64,000 bases of DNA from contig CM043942.1 in the NCBI GenBank assembly GCA_014529385.2, positions 107,461,141 through 107,525,140 on the forward strand. Direction: 5' to 3'. The notes beneath the pieces were generated by a model that was not told the DNA's origin, did no database searches, and worked only from the letters and a program-made list of their open reading frames with translations. Made by a program: the position numbers and the translations under genes. Source of the DNA: Adiantum capillus-veneris. Lineage: Eukaryota; Streptophyta; Polypodiopsida; Polypodiales; Pteridaceae. Shown in pieces: positions 22,701 through 33,149 of this stretch. Numbering within the stretch: the first letter of the stretch is position 1; every line of letters starts with the position of its first letter.

Positions 22701-22940
22701 CAAAAGAAGCTTTGGCCATCGAACAACACTCCATAATGAGCCTTGGAGAGATGAAGTGTCCATTGTAGGAAAAGTTAGGACCACATCCTTCAAGCATTCC
22801 TCCACTAGTATGGAGACATTTCCTTGCCCTATCTTTGTACCACCACAAGTGGAATTTGGATCTATTCTACATACACAACCAATACCAACAATTTCATTGT
22901 AAGTATCATTTGTTCTTTCTCCCCAGATTCGAAGTCCATC
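19715..22940 (-). pseudogene. DUF7869-like transposase-type gene, decayed
   Basis: On the minus strand a nearly continuous protein can be followed from a plausible intron acceptor (TTTTTCACTTATAG just above 22,940) to 19,715. Landmarks in order: a Cys-rich segment (CIDCYAQKCF), the R-x-Y...VCCRAWYELHGI block, KCNICSSIKARLE, an acidic IIHDKMDQKKTAIPR block, then LPENLLLQLDNCAG and VGHTHEDIDAMFSRFS. The D-K-M-D, LQLDN and GHTHEDID signatures are those I associate with DUF7869-type proteins, thought to be transposon-derived nucleases; this is from memory. Breaks: TGA at about 22,566, TAG at about 21,882, a frameshift near 21,550, TAA at 20,992, a one-base shift in the A9 run near 20,915, and a TAG near 20,785. 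It is inactive. The final 200 codons (CWKGYWDVNYKDPQVW) are unassigned. Confidence 0.6.
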
Positions 22941-23029
22941 CTATAAGTGAAAAAGATTACATTGTTAAATCCATAGTTATAGAAAAATACTCTTCAAATA
23001 AAAAATCATGCTACAACATGAAAAAGGTT

Positions 23030-24680
23030 TGCATAGGTTGGACAAGTGGTGAACCTTGAAACCAAATCCTCCTTGCTATATTAATGGAAGCAAGGTTGGA
23101 AACTATGGTGGATCTTGAAACCAAAGCATCCTTGCTATATTAGAGCATAGGTTGGACAAGTGGTGGACCTAGTTGTAATACCCACTGCCACCTAATAACT
23201 ACTATAGGACTATTCTTTCCAATGTCCAAGTATCCCTTGAGTTCTAAAAGGTTGAACACGTGATGGATCTTGAAACCAAAATACCCTTCCTATATCAAAG
23301 CATAGCTTGGACAAGTGGTGGACCTAGTTATAATGCCCAATATCCAAGGTGAAATACCTTAGGACCTTGCTACCTTGCTTGCCAATGTTTACGTAGCCCC
23401 TCATTTCTTTAATGGAAGCAAGGTTGGAAAAGTGGTGGACCTTGAAACCAAAGCCTCTTTGCTATATTAGAGTATAGGTTGGACCTAGTTGTAATAACCA
23501 CTGCTGCCACCTATCAACTACTATAGGACTATGCTTTCCAATGTCCAAGTATCCCTTGAGTCTTGCAAGGTTGAACACGTGGTGGATCTTGAAATGAAAA
23601 TCCCCTTTCTATATTAGAGCATAGCTTGGACAAGTGGTGGACCTAGTTATAAGGCCCAATATCCAAGGTGAAATACCTTAGGACCTTGCTACCTTGCTTG
23701 CCTATGTTTACATAGCCCCTCATTTCTTTAATGGAAGCAAGGTTGGAGAAGTGGTGGACCTAGTTATAATGCCCAATATCCAAGGTGAAATACCTTAGGA
23801 CCTTGCTACCTTGCTTGCCTATGTTTATGTAGCCCCTCATTTCTTTAATGGAAGCAAGGTTGGACAAGTGGTGGACCTTAAAACCAAAGCCTCTTTGCTA
23901 TATGAGAGCATAGGTTGGACCTAGTTGTAATACCCACTGCCACCTATCAACTACTATAGGACTATGATTTCCAATGTCCAAGTATCCCTTGACTCTTGCA
24001 AGGTTGAACACGTGTTGGATTCTTGAAACCAAAATCCCCTTTCTATATTAGAGCATAGCTTGGACAAGTGGTGGACCTAGTTATAATGCCCCTCCTTTCT
24101 TTAATGGAAGCAAGGTTGGAAAAGTGGTGAATCTTGACCCAAACCCTTTGGCTATATATAGAGGATAGCTTGGACAAGTGGTGGGCTTAGTTGTAGTATC
24201 CAATGTCCAAGGTCCAAGGTGAACTATGTAAAAACCTTACTTCCAAAAACAAAGTCGTACAAGTGGTTCTCCTTGAAACCAAAACCTCCTTAGTGTATTA
24301 AAACATAGCTTGGACAACTGGTGGACTTAGTTGTAATGGTGAATGTCCAAAGAAAACTATTATAGGACCTTGCTTCCCAAATCAAGTTTGGACAAGTGGT
24401 GGATCTTGAAACCAAAGGGTTGCCGCAGAGTAATGAAAATTTATGATGGCTTGAAGTGCCTGAGTATGTGAAAACAAGCCTAGGTTTTCCACGAGGCAAA
24501 AGGTGACAAAAAAGAATTGTTGTCTCTTATGACATAATAAGAACATTGGAAACTTAGGATTGACCATGTGGCCTAAACTTTGGCAAGTGAAGTGATGGCC
24601 AAGTTTTTTGGCACAGTGTGCACTTGGTCCTATATGTGTTGACCACTTGGCTAAATCTAGGACCATAAGGCCATACCTTT
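23030..24680 (+). repeat. satellite-like array, first subfamily (about 320-340 bp unit)
   Basis: Repeats of the core TTGGACAAGTGGTGGACCTT (with variants) joined by a distinctive linker: AATGGAAGCAAGGTTGGA, then a segment with CTACTATAGGACTATG, then CAAGGTGAAATACCTTAGG. The AATGGAAGCAAGGTTGGA mark occurs near 23,071, 23,411, 23,730, 23,848 and 24,101, giving units of about 340, 319, 118 and 253 bp, so some units are truncated. This subfamily differs from the 442-bp unit further right but shares the core. Confidence 0.8.
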
Positions 24681-24689
24681 AGCACCTTA

Positions 24690-25500
24690 AATATAGTATG
24701 GGACATAATCTAGAAGTGCTATAGTAAATTAGTAGTATAGTTAATATGTTAAATATTTGTATTATATTTACGTATATGCTAAATATAATTTATGTTCAAA
24801 ATTTCACTAATGAAGAATGTTTCCATTTAGCACTCCAGATATGAGGTCTTAGGGCAATGCCACAATGGTGCATCCGACGAGGCAGTGCTTCCACGTGAGG
24901 TTTGGGGGTCGTGCTCTTGCTGGGGATGTGGAATATGGCACTCTCGATGGAGGCGCTTGGGAAGCTGATTTTGGGATATTGTTCCAGGCGGGGTCAAGGG
25001 GCGGTAGCGCCCCCGCGGGGCTAGGGGCAACGCCCATAGATTATTTTTTTTAAAGTGAATTCCTAGTATAGAGTTACGCATGTTTTGCATCTTTTCAACC
25101 ATGATTTCTTTAATTTTGGCCGTGTGAATTGGTTGATGTTTTATACTGCTTTTTTTTTGTAATCCTATGATAAAACGTGGACTTGTAGCTTACGTGGCAT
25201 TCTAATAAACCCTATCAATATTAGGCACAGAGAGAGCACACGAGCAACGCACACAGAGAAAGCAGGCGAGAAACAAACACACAAAAAGTGCATGCAGATC
25301 GCACACAATTGAAGTATACGTGCGTGTAGAGGAGCAAACTCGGCGTCATACACAACGCACATGTGGAGCGCATAGGATTGACAGTTCATGCACAAGATAA
25401 AGAAACAGCATCGTACCCACCAATTTCCAAAAGGGCAGGATCGGGCATAGCTTCTTCTCAGGAGACATTGCACACCTCACGAATAAAGGAAAAACAGGTA
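24690..25500. other. non-array spacer with a GC-rich block
   Basis: No gene recognised. 24,860-25,040 is much richer in G and C than its AT-rich surroundings and holds G/C runs with local inverted structure (GGGGCGGTAGCGCCCCCGCG). Such blocks occur near the ends of some plant LTR elements, so this may be an LTR-element scrap. Confidence 0.45.
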
Positions 25501-25627
25501 TCTCTCTCTCTCTCACTCTCTGTCTTTCTCCATATAGAGAAGATGGTTCTCTGTAACTCTTTCTTGCACACACACTCTCTCGTCAAAAGACAGAGATACA
25601 TAGTTTAAAAGTATTCCCGCACCCATA

Positions 25628-25885
25628 CACATATTCCCACGCATCGTCTTCCTCTGTTCCACATACATAACCACAGTGAAATCTGTTATCTTGTTGTCTC
25701 TCTCTTGAAAATACATGCACATATTCCCACACATTGTCTTCCTCTCTTCCATATACATAACCACGGTGAAATCTATTATCTTCTTGTATCTCTCTTGAAA
25801 ATACATGCACATATTCCCATACATCATCTTCCTCTCTTCCACATACATAAACACGGTGAAATCTATTATCTTTATCTCTCTCCTC
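25628..25885 (+). repeat. tandem repeat, three copies of about 90 bp
   Basis: Three successive copies start with ACATATTCCCA near 25,628, 25,718 and 25,809; each contains the blocks GTCTTCCTCT (or ATCTTCCTCT), ACATAACCAC and GTGAAATCT, and the first two end TCTCTTGAAAATACATGC. A fourth partial TTGAAAATACATGC follows the (TC)n run at about 25,985. Confidence 0.8.
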
Positions 25886-25900
25886 TCTCTAGAAAACAGG

Positions 25901-25903
<3 letters not shown>

Positions 25904-25958
<55 letters not shown>
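25904..25958. repeat. (TC)n microsatellite
   Basis: About 55 bp of nearly pure TC dinucleotides between the third 90-bp repeat copy and its partial fourth copy. Confidence 0.9.
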
Positions 25959-25963
<5 letters not shown>

Positions 25964-26079
25964 CTGTATCTTGCTATCTCTCTATTGAAAATACATGCTC
26001 ATGTATGTGTGCGTCTGTGTTATCTATGTGTATGTATGTATATTTGTGTTGTTTCATTGTAATACTTATACATAATGTA

Positions 26080-26400
26080 GATACACAATTACACTGAATT
26101 ACGATATTCACACATAGTATATATACATACATAAATATCACAGATAACTAACACATTGTAATACTAGTAAACTTGAATGGAAGACTTACTTGCGTGATCT
26201 GTTAAAGTCGATTCTTGTAGCGAGTTCTGGATGTATGCTGAGCTGATTTTCCTCTAATCCATTTGTAGATATGATTGTAACTTCTGTTTCTCAACAAAAG
26301 TAGTGTTGTTTAGTGATACACCTAATGGACATAAATGGCTAAAACTAGGACATGTAGACCAAAAATACGTGTATTTGTTTGGATGAATATATACACTTTT
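26080..26400. other. non-coding, nothing recognised
   Basis: AT-rich sequence between the tandem repeats and the resumption of the array; no family motif or open frame worth calling. Confidence 0.4.
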
Positions 26401-26579
26401 TGGTGACCCTTACCACAAGCGGTGGACCTTGAGACTGGTGGACTATAAGCACCTCCAAACAATCCCTTGTACACTCAATCCTTCTTGGTATCTAGGTTGG
26501 ACAAGTGGTGGACCTTGTTCAAATTCTCTAACCACTCTCTATAACATGGTGACATAATTTAGGTGTGATAAATTCATAT

Positions 26580-26885
26580 CTATGCAAACTAGTATCAGTG
26601 TAGGCTTGTTAATTTGAATTTGTTTGAATTTATGTACAATATAATGATTTGAGGTTTGCATATTTGAATTTAGGTGGGATAATCACATCTTTTTGTGGTA
26701 AACTTGAATTTAAAATCAATTTCACGTGGAATATTTAAATTTAAGCGGTAAAATTTAAATTTTATAAAAAAGTTTGAATTTTAAAATTTGGGCGGGATAT
26801 TTTAAAATTTGGGAGAGATAATTTAAATTTAGGCAATAAGATTTTAAATTCTAAATTTAGGCGAGAAGGTTTTGAATTTATAGCA
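26580..26885. repeat. AT-rich minisatellite-like stretch
   Basis: An irregular series of units built on AATTTAGGCGGGATA-like words separated by TTTAAATT-type runs, about 30-45 bp apart. The G-rich words break an otherwise A/T sequence at fairly regular steps. Satellite cores flank it on both sides. Confidence 0.5.
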
Positions 26886-29800
26886 TGATCTCCCTTACAT
26901 AAGAGAGTATAGGTTGGACAAGTGGTGGACCTTAAAGCCAGAGCATCCATGCTACTGGACATGATAGGTAGGGAATCTAGTTGAATGTTGTTTGTATGCT
27001 AGTAGATAGGTGCTAGTTAATCCAGCTTGGACAAGTGGTGGACCTTGAAACAAAACCCCATATAAAACATACCATGCACATTCCCAGTGGTGGTGAGAAA
27101 AAATATCATTTAAGATATAGCCTTATAGGTTGGACAAGTGGTGGACCTTAACACCGAAACCTTCTTACTATAATGACATAGAGTGGAAAAGTGGTGAATC
27201 TCCATGTTTCAATGGACCCTAGCTTGGACAAGCGGTGGACCTTTGCTTCTCTCTATGTTTCAATACAGTTAGCTTGGACAAGCGGTGGACCTTGGAACCA
27301 AACCCCCATATAAACCCATCATGGTCACTCCAAGTGGGGAGAAAGAATAACCTTTAAGATATAGCCTTATAGGTTGGACAAGTGGTGGACCTTAACAACC
27401 AGACCTTCTTAATATAAAGACATAGAGTGAGAAAGTGATGAATCTTGAGACCAAACCACTCATGCTACTAGCGATAATCCGTTGGACAAGTGGTGGACCT
27501 TGAATGTAAACCCCCCATGTACGAAATATCGTGGGTTTAAGGTATTTTGATGGAGCCTAGCATCTTGGAGACATGCTGCAACTTTCTTCTCTTCATGTTT
27601 CAATGGAGCCTATCTTGGACAAATGGTGGAGCATCCTTCTCTCCATGTTTCAATGGACCCTAGCTTGGACAAGTGGTGGACCTTGGAACCAAACACCCAT
27701 GTAAAAGCTATCACGGTCACTCCAATGTGGTGAGAAAGAATAACCTTTAAGATATGTCCTTATAGGTTGGTCAAGTGGTGGACCTTAACACCAAGATCTT
27801 GTCAATATAATCACATAGAGTGGAAAAGTGGTGAATCTTGAGACCAAACCACTCATGCTACTAGCTCGAATAGGTTGGACAAGTGGTGGACCTTGAATGG
27901 AAACCCTGCACGTACAAAATATCGTGGGTTTAAGGTATTTCGATGGAGCCTAGCATCTTGGTTTCAATGGAGCCTATCTTGGAAAAATGGTGGAGCATCC
28001 TTCTCTCCATGTTTCAATGGACCCTAGCTTGGACAAGTGGTGGACCTTTGCTTCTCTCTATGTTTCAATACAGCTAGCTTCGACAAGCGGTGGACCTTGG
28101 AACCAAAACCCCATGTAAATCCTATCATGGTCACTCCAAGTGGGGAGAAAGAATAACCTTTAAGATATAGCTTTATAGGTTGGACAAGTGGTGGACCTTA
28201 ACAACCAGATCTTCTTAATATAATGACATAGAGTGGAAAAGTGGTGAATCTTGAGACCAAACCACTCATGCTACTAGCGACAATAGGTTGGACAAGAGGT
28301 GGACCTTGAATGTAAACCCCCCATGTACCAAATATTGTGGGTTTAAGGTATTTTGATGGAGCCTAGCATCTTGGAGACATGGTGCAACTTGCTTCTCTTC
28401 ATGTTTTAGTCTAGCCTATCTTGGACAAATGGTGGAGCATCCTTCTTTCCATGTTTCAATGGAACCTACCTTGGACAAGTGGTGGACCTTTGCTTCTCTC
28501 TATGTTTCAATAGAGTTAGGTTGGACAAAGTGGTGGACCTTGGAACCAACCCCCATGTACAATATGGTCACTCCAAGTGGCGAGAAAGAATAACCTTTAC
28601 GATATACCCTTATAGCTTAGACAAGTGGTGAACCTTAACACCCAGATCTTCTTAATATAATGACATAGAGTGAAAAAGTGGTGAATCTTGAGACCAAACC
28701 ACTCATGCTTCTAGCGATAATAAGTTGGACAAGTGGTGGAACTTGAATGTAAACCCCCCATGTACGAAATATCGTGGTTGAAGGTATTTCGATGGAGCCT
28801 AGTGTCTTGGAGACATGGTGCATCTTTCTTCTCTTCGTGCTTTAATGGAGCCTATCTTAGACAAATGGTGGAGCATCTTTCCCTCCATGTTTCAATGGAC
28901 CCTAGCTTGGACAAGTGGTGGACCTTTGCTTCTTTCTATGTTTGAATAGAGTTAGCTTGGACAAGTGGTGGACCTTGGAACCAATGCCCCATGTAAAACC
29001 CATCATGGTCAATCCAAGTGGCGAGAAAGAATACCCTTTAAGGTATAGCCTTATAGGTTGGACAAGTGGTGGACCTTAACACCCAGATCTTCTTAAAATA
29101 ATGACATAGAGTGGAAAAGTGGTGAATCTTGAAACCAAACCACTCATGCTACTAGCGATAATAGGTTGGACAAGTGGTGGACCTTGAATGTAAACCCCCC
29201 ATGTACGAAATATCATGGGTTTAAGGTATTTCAATGGAGCCTAGTATCTTGGAGACATAGTGCAGCTTGCTTCTCTTCGTGTTTTAATGGAGCCTAACTT
29301 GGACAAATGGTGGAGCATGCTTCTATCCATGTTTCAATGGACCCTAGCTTGGACAAGCGGTGGACATTTTATTCTCTCTATGTTTCAATAGAGTTATCTT
29401 GGACAAGTGGTGGACCTTGGAACCAAACACCCATGTAAAACCTATCATGGTCACTCCAAGTGGGGAGAAAGATTAACATTTAAGATATAGCCTTATAGGT
29501 TGGACAAGTGGTGGACCTTAACAACCAGATCTTCTTAATATAAGGACATAGAGTGGAAAAGTGGTGAATCTTGATACCAAACCACTCATGCTATTAGCGT
29601 TAATAGGTTGGACACGTGGTGGACCTTGAATGTAAACCACTCATGTACGAAATATCGTGGGTTCGAGGTATTTCGATGGAGCCTAGCATCTTGGAGACAT
29701 GGTGCAGCTTGCTTATCTTCATGTTTCAATGGATTCTATCTTGGACAACTGGATTCTATCTTGGACAAATGGTGGAGCATCCTTCTCTACATGTTTCAAT

Positions 29801-31274
29801 GGACCCTAGCTTGGCCAAGTGTTGGACCTTCGCTTCTCTCTATGTTTCAATAGAGTTAGCTTGGACAAGTGGTGGACCTTGGAACCAAACCCCGATGTAA
29901 AACCTATCATGGTCACTCCAACTGGCGAGAAAGAATACCCTTTAACATATAGCCTTATAGGTTGGACAAGTGGTGGACCTTAACACCTAGATCTTCTTAA
30001 TATGATGACATAGAGTGAAAAAGTTGTGAATCTTGAGACCAAACCACTCATGCTACTAGCGATAATAGGTTCGACAAGTGGTGGACCTTGAATGTAAACC
30101 CCCCATGTACGAAATATCCTGGGTTTAAGGTATTTTGATGGAGCCTAGCATCTTCGAGACATGGTGCATATTGCTTCTCTTCATGTTTCAATGGAGCCTA
30201 TCTTGGACAAGTGGTGGAGCATCCTTATCTCCATGTTTCAATGGACCCTATCTTGGACAAGTGGTGGACCTTTGCTTCTCTCTATGTTTCAATAGTGTTA
30301 GCTTGGACAAGTGGTGGACCTTGGAACCAAATCCCCATGTAAAACCCATGATGGTCACTCCAAGTGGCGAGAAAGAATACCCTTTAAGATATAGCCTTAT
30401 AGGTTGGACAAGTGGTGGACCTTAACACCCAGATCTTGTTAATATAATGATATAGAGAGGAAAAGTGGTGAATCTTGACTCCAAACCACTCATGCTACTA
30501 GCTTTAATAGGTTGGACAAGTGGTGGACCTTGAATGCAAACCCCACATATACAACATATCATGGGTTTAAGTTATTTCGATAGAGCCTAGCATCTTGGAG
30601 ACATGGTGAAACTTGCTTCTCTTCGTGTTTCAATGTAGCCTATCTTGGACAAATGGTGGAGCATCCTTCTTTCCATGTTTTAATGGACCCTAGCTTGGAC
30701 AAGTGGTTGAACTTTGCTTCTCTGTATGTTTCAATAGAGTTAGCTTGGACAAGTGCTAGACCCTGGAACCAAACCCCCATGTAAAACCTATCATAGACAC
30801 TCCAAGTGGTGAGAAAGAATAACCTTGAAGATATACCCTTATAGGTTGGACAAGTCGTGAACGTTAACACCCAGATCCTCTTAATATAATGACATAGAGT
30901 GAAAAAGTGGTGAATCTTGAGACGAAACCACTCATGGTACTAGCGATAATAGGTTGGACAAGTGGTGGACCTTGAATGTAAACCCCCCATGTACGAAATA
31001 TCGTGGTTTAAGGTATTTCGATGGAGCCTAGCATCTTGGAGACATGGTGCAGCTTGCTTCTCTTCGTGTTTTAATGGAGCCTATCTTAGACAAATGGTGG
31101 AGCATCCTTCCCTCCATGTTTCAATGGACCCTAGATTAGACAAGTGGTGGGCGTTTGCTTCTCTCTATGTTTCAATAGAGTTAGCTTGGACAAGTGGTGG
31201 ACCTTGGAACCACCTCCCCATGTAAAACCCATCATGGTCAATCCAAGTGGTGAGAAAGAATACCCTTTAAGATA
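26886..31274 (+). repeat. satellite-like higher-order array, forward, about 442-bp unit
   Basis: The unit contains several spaced copies of the core TTGGACAAGTGGTGGACCTT or close variants (such as TTGGACAAATGGTGGAGCAT) with fixed linkers between them. The linker word GCGATAATAGG recurs at about 28,714, 29,155, 29,597, 30,059, (30,501) and 30,943: steps of 441, 442, 462, 442 and 442 bp. Units at 27.4-28.7 kb are shorter (about 400-435 bp). Open frames through it repeat short peptides such as LDKWWT but break at unit edges, so I do not call them genes. Confidence 0.88.
31272..31274 (+). other. target-site duplication of the CACTA element, left (ATA)
   Basis: ATA here and at 37,317-37,319 flank the element. 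Uninterrupted array units read AAGATATAGCC at this place, so removing the element and one ATA restores a normal unit. Confidence 0.9.
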
Positions 31275-31309
31275 CACCACAACAAAAAAACGTGTTATCG
31301 ATGCGGCCC

Positions 31310-31363
31310 GTCGCTATGTGCGTCGCTGTGAAACCAGTCGCTATTAGCGACGCACATAGCGAC
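31310..31363. other. subterminal inverted repeat of the CACTA element
   Basis: GTCGCTATGTGCGTCGCT (31,310-31,327) is followed after 18 bp by its exact reverse complement (31,346-31,363), an 18-bp perfect stem. The opposite end (37,140-37,300) has many TATATCG / CGTATA-type words instead. Subterminal repeats are where CACTA transposases bind; that role here is inferred. Confidence 0.8.
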
Positions 31364-31389
31364 GACCATAGTAGAAAAAAAAATTCTTG

Positions 31390-31965
31390 GGCAGAGGGCA
31401 GGTAGCCTGGCCTGTGCCCAGTTAAAAGATGGACACAGCCACAGCCAGACTTCCTGCCCTCTGGCCAAGAAAGGGAGTAGCACCAAAATATCAACCATGC
31501 TCCCGCGTGCAGAAATTTCGAAAGAGTTCCCTTTGTTTTTACATAAACTTTAAAAAAAAAACCATATCATGTATATGCCTCTTACATGCTATCCATGTAG
31601 GATCTCACATGAAATTTAAGGCCAATAAAAGACAACCGTACCAACTGAAAAGCATAGCCATAAGTTAAAAGCATAACCATAACGAACCATAACCATAACT
31701 TAAAAGCATAACCATAACTTAAAACCATAACCGGCTATAACCACTTTGATCAAAACCATAATGCAGATAACCATAACCATAAACAAAATTAACAATAACC
31801 ATAATCATAACCAGAAAGAGAAACAAGAACTGTCTATACAATGACAATGACAATAATCATAACCATAAGGGAAACAATAACTGTCTGAACACTAACTGTT
31901 TGTACAAAAAAGAGACACAGAAGCGTGTCTGTGTCTCACAAAGAATATAGATGAAATCTGGTCCA
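31390..31965. other. 3' non-coding region of the CACTA element
   Basis: AT-rich, with many AACCATA/AACCATAA words at 31,640-31,830. This is low complexity and not a telomere repeat. No coding signal. Confidence 0.5.
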
Positions 31966-33086
31966 CTAATGACTAGGTGTCGCAACCTGCACATAGGACA
32001 ACTCACAAAATTAGTATTGATATTACTTCACATATACTGACTTAATTAAATCAACTCACACATATTAACGTCTCACCTCAAGTGATGAACGAGACTGTAA
32101 GGCCTCCCAGTCTACAGGCTCTCCTGAAGCTTCAAGATCATTCAGTACTTCATAGATACCTCTGCGATATCCATATGACTCCTCCTCGTGTGATGGAGAT
32201 CGATGCATCACAAGATTCTGCGTTTATACAAAAATCAAAGTAATAAGAATACATGATTCATCGCGTTTTAAAAAACGCCATAGTTAAGATTGGATTAGAA
32301 ACTCACAAACTCATAGCAAAAGGTGTCGAAGCCTCCGCTGCCAAGATGAGATGTCCCCCTAGTCATCTGTCGTACCTGCGCGGCCTCACGCTGCTCTCTG
32401 AACCGCGTGGCCGCTGTCCGCTCATCCTCCTTGATCTGCAGCCACGTCTCGTGTGGGATGTCCGAAGGCTTCGGCGAGCCGGTCCTAAAAGCCCTCCGAG
32501 CTGCATCTCGTCGATGTTTGATGGTGTCCTGTGCAACACCCTTGATCCACCGCGCCGAAACAACGGAAGAACCCGGAGCAGGCTGGTACTCTCTCTGGAT
32601 GGTCTCCACTATGTAAGTGACTTTTTCTTTTTCTTGTTGATCCCAAGACGTCAGAATGCTGGTCAAAAACTGCAGCTCCACGAGCTGGTGAATCCGCTGT
32701 CGCATCTTAGTCCCGACTTTATCCATGTCAACAGAACCGTCTCCGCGTACAGTATAGAGCTTGGAGTCACATCTAATAGCCAGCTCTTCCTTTTCTAGAG
32801 ATATGGGTCCTCCGATCTGTCGAGCTGCTCTCACTGTCTTGTCCAACCATGCCATTTTAGGGAATTCAGGTAGAGGAGCGAGATAGTCTGGCAAGGGTAA
32901 GCCTCTAGTCGTTCGACTTCGCCTGAAACCCTGTTGCTCTAGATTGCGTCTCTCTTTCTCTTTTTCGTACCTTTCAAGCCATTTTTGCATCGGCGCTGAA
33001 TTTAGTATACAGAACTTCATGATCTTTTCTCGCATGTCCAGGTTCATTTTCTTCGGCACCCCTTGCCCTTGCGGCTCCTCTCCCAC
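31966..33086 (-). CDS. CACTA second gene, Transposase_24-like, three exons
   Basis: Three open, phase-compatible exons on the minus strand: 33,086-32,307, 32,217-32,077 and 31,986-31,966 (stop TAG). Introns of 89 and 90 bp have GTGAGT...CGCAG and GTGAGA...TGCAG borders. The product (about 313 residues) starts with charged helical sequence (LERYEKEKERRN); the segment IPHETWLQIKEDERTAATRF, then TRGTSHLGSGGF, resembles the W..L...W....F / H..GS.SF pattern of plant Transposase_24 (TNP1/TNPA-like) proteins, which bind element ends. I see no ATG at the 5' edge: position 33,084-33,086 is GTG, and a GATGCAG just above 33,092 could be an acceptor, so an upstream exon is likely. Unlike the transposase beside it, this gene has no internal stop. 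Confidence 0.62.
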
Positions 33087-33149
33087 CAGTCCTGCATCCT
33101 CCTCATCGCTCCACAGTCAAGGCATTTTTGGGTCAGAAACGGATAGAAA

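Noticed and set aside
31640-31830. AACCATA/AACCATAA words resembling telomere repeats
   Set aside because: The unit is not the plant telomere sequence, spacing is irregular, and it lies inside a CACTA element.
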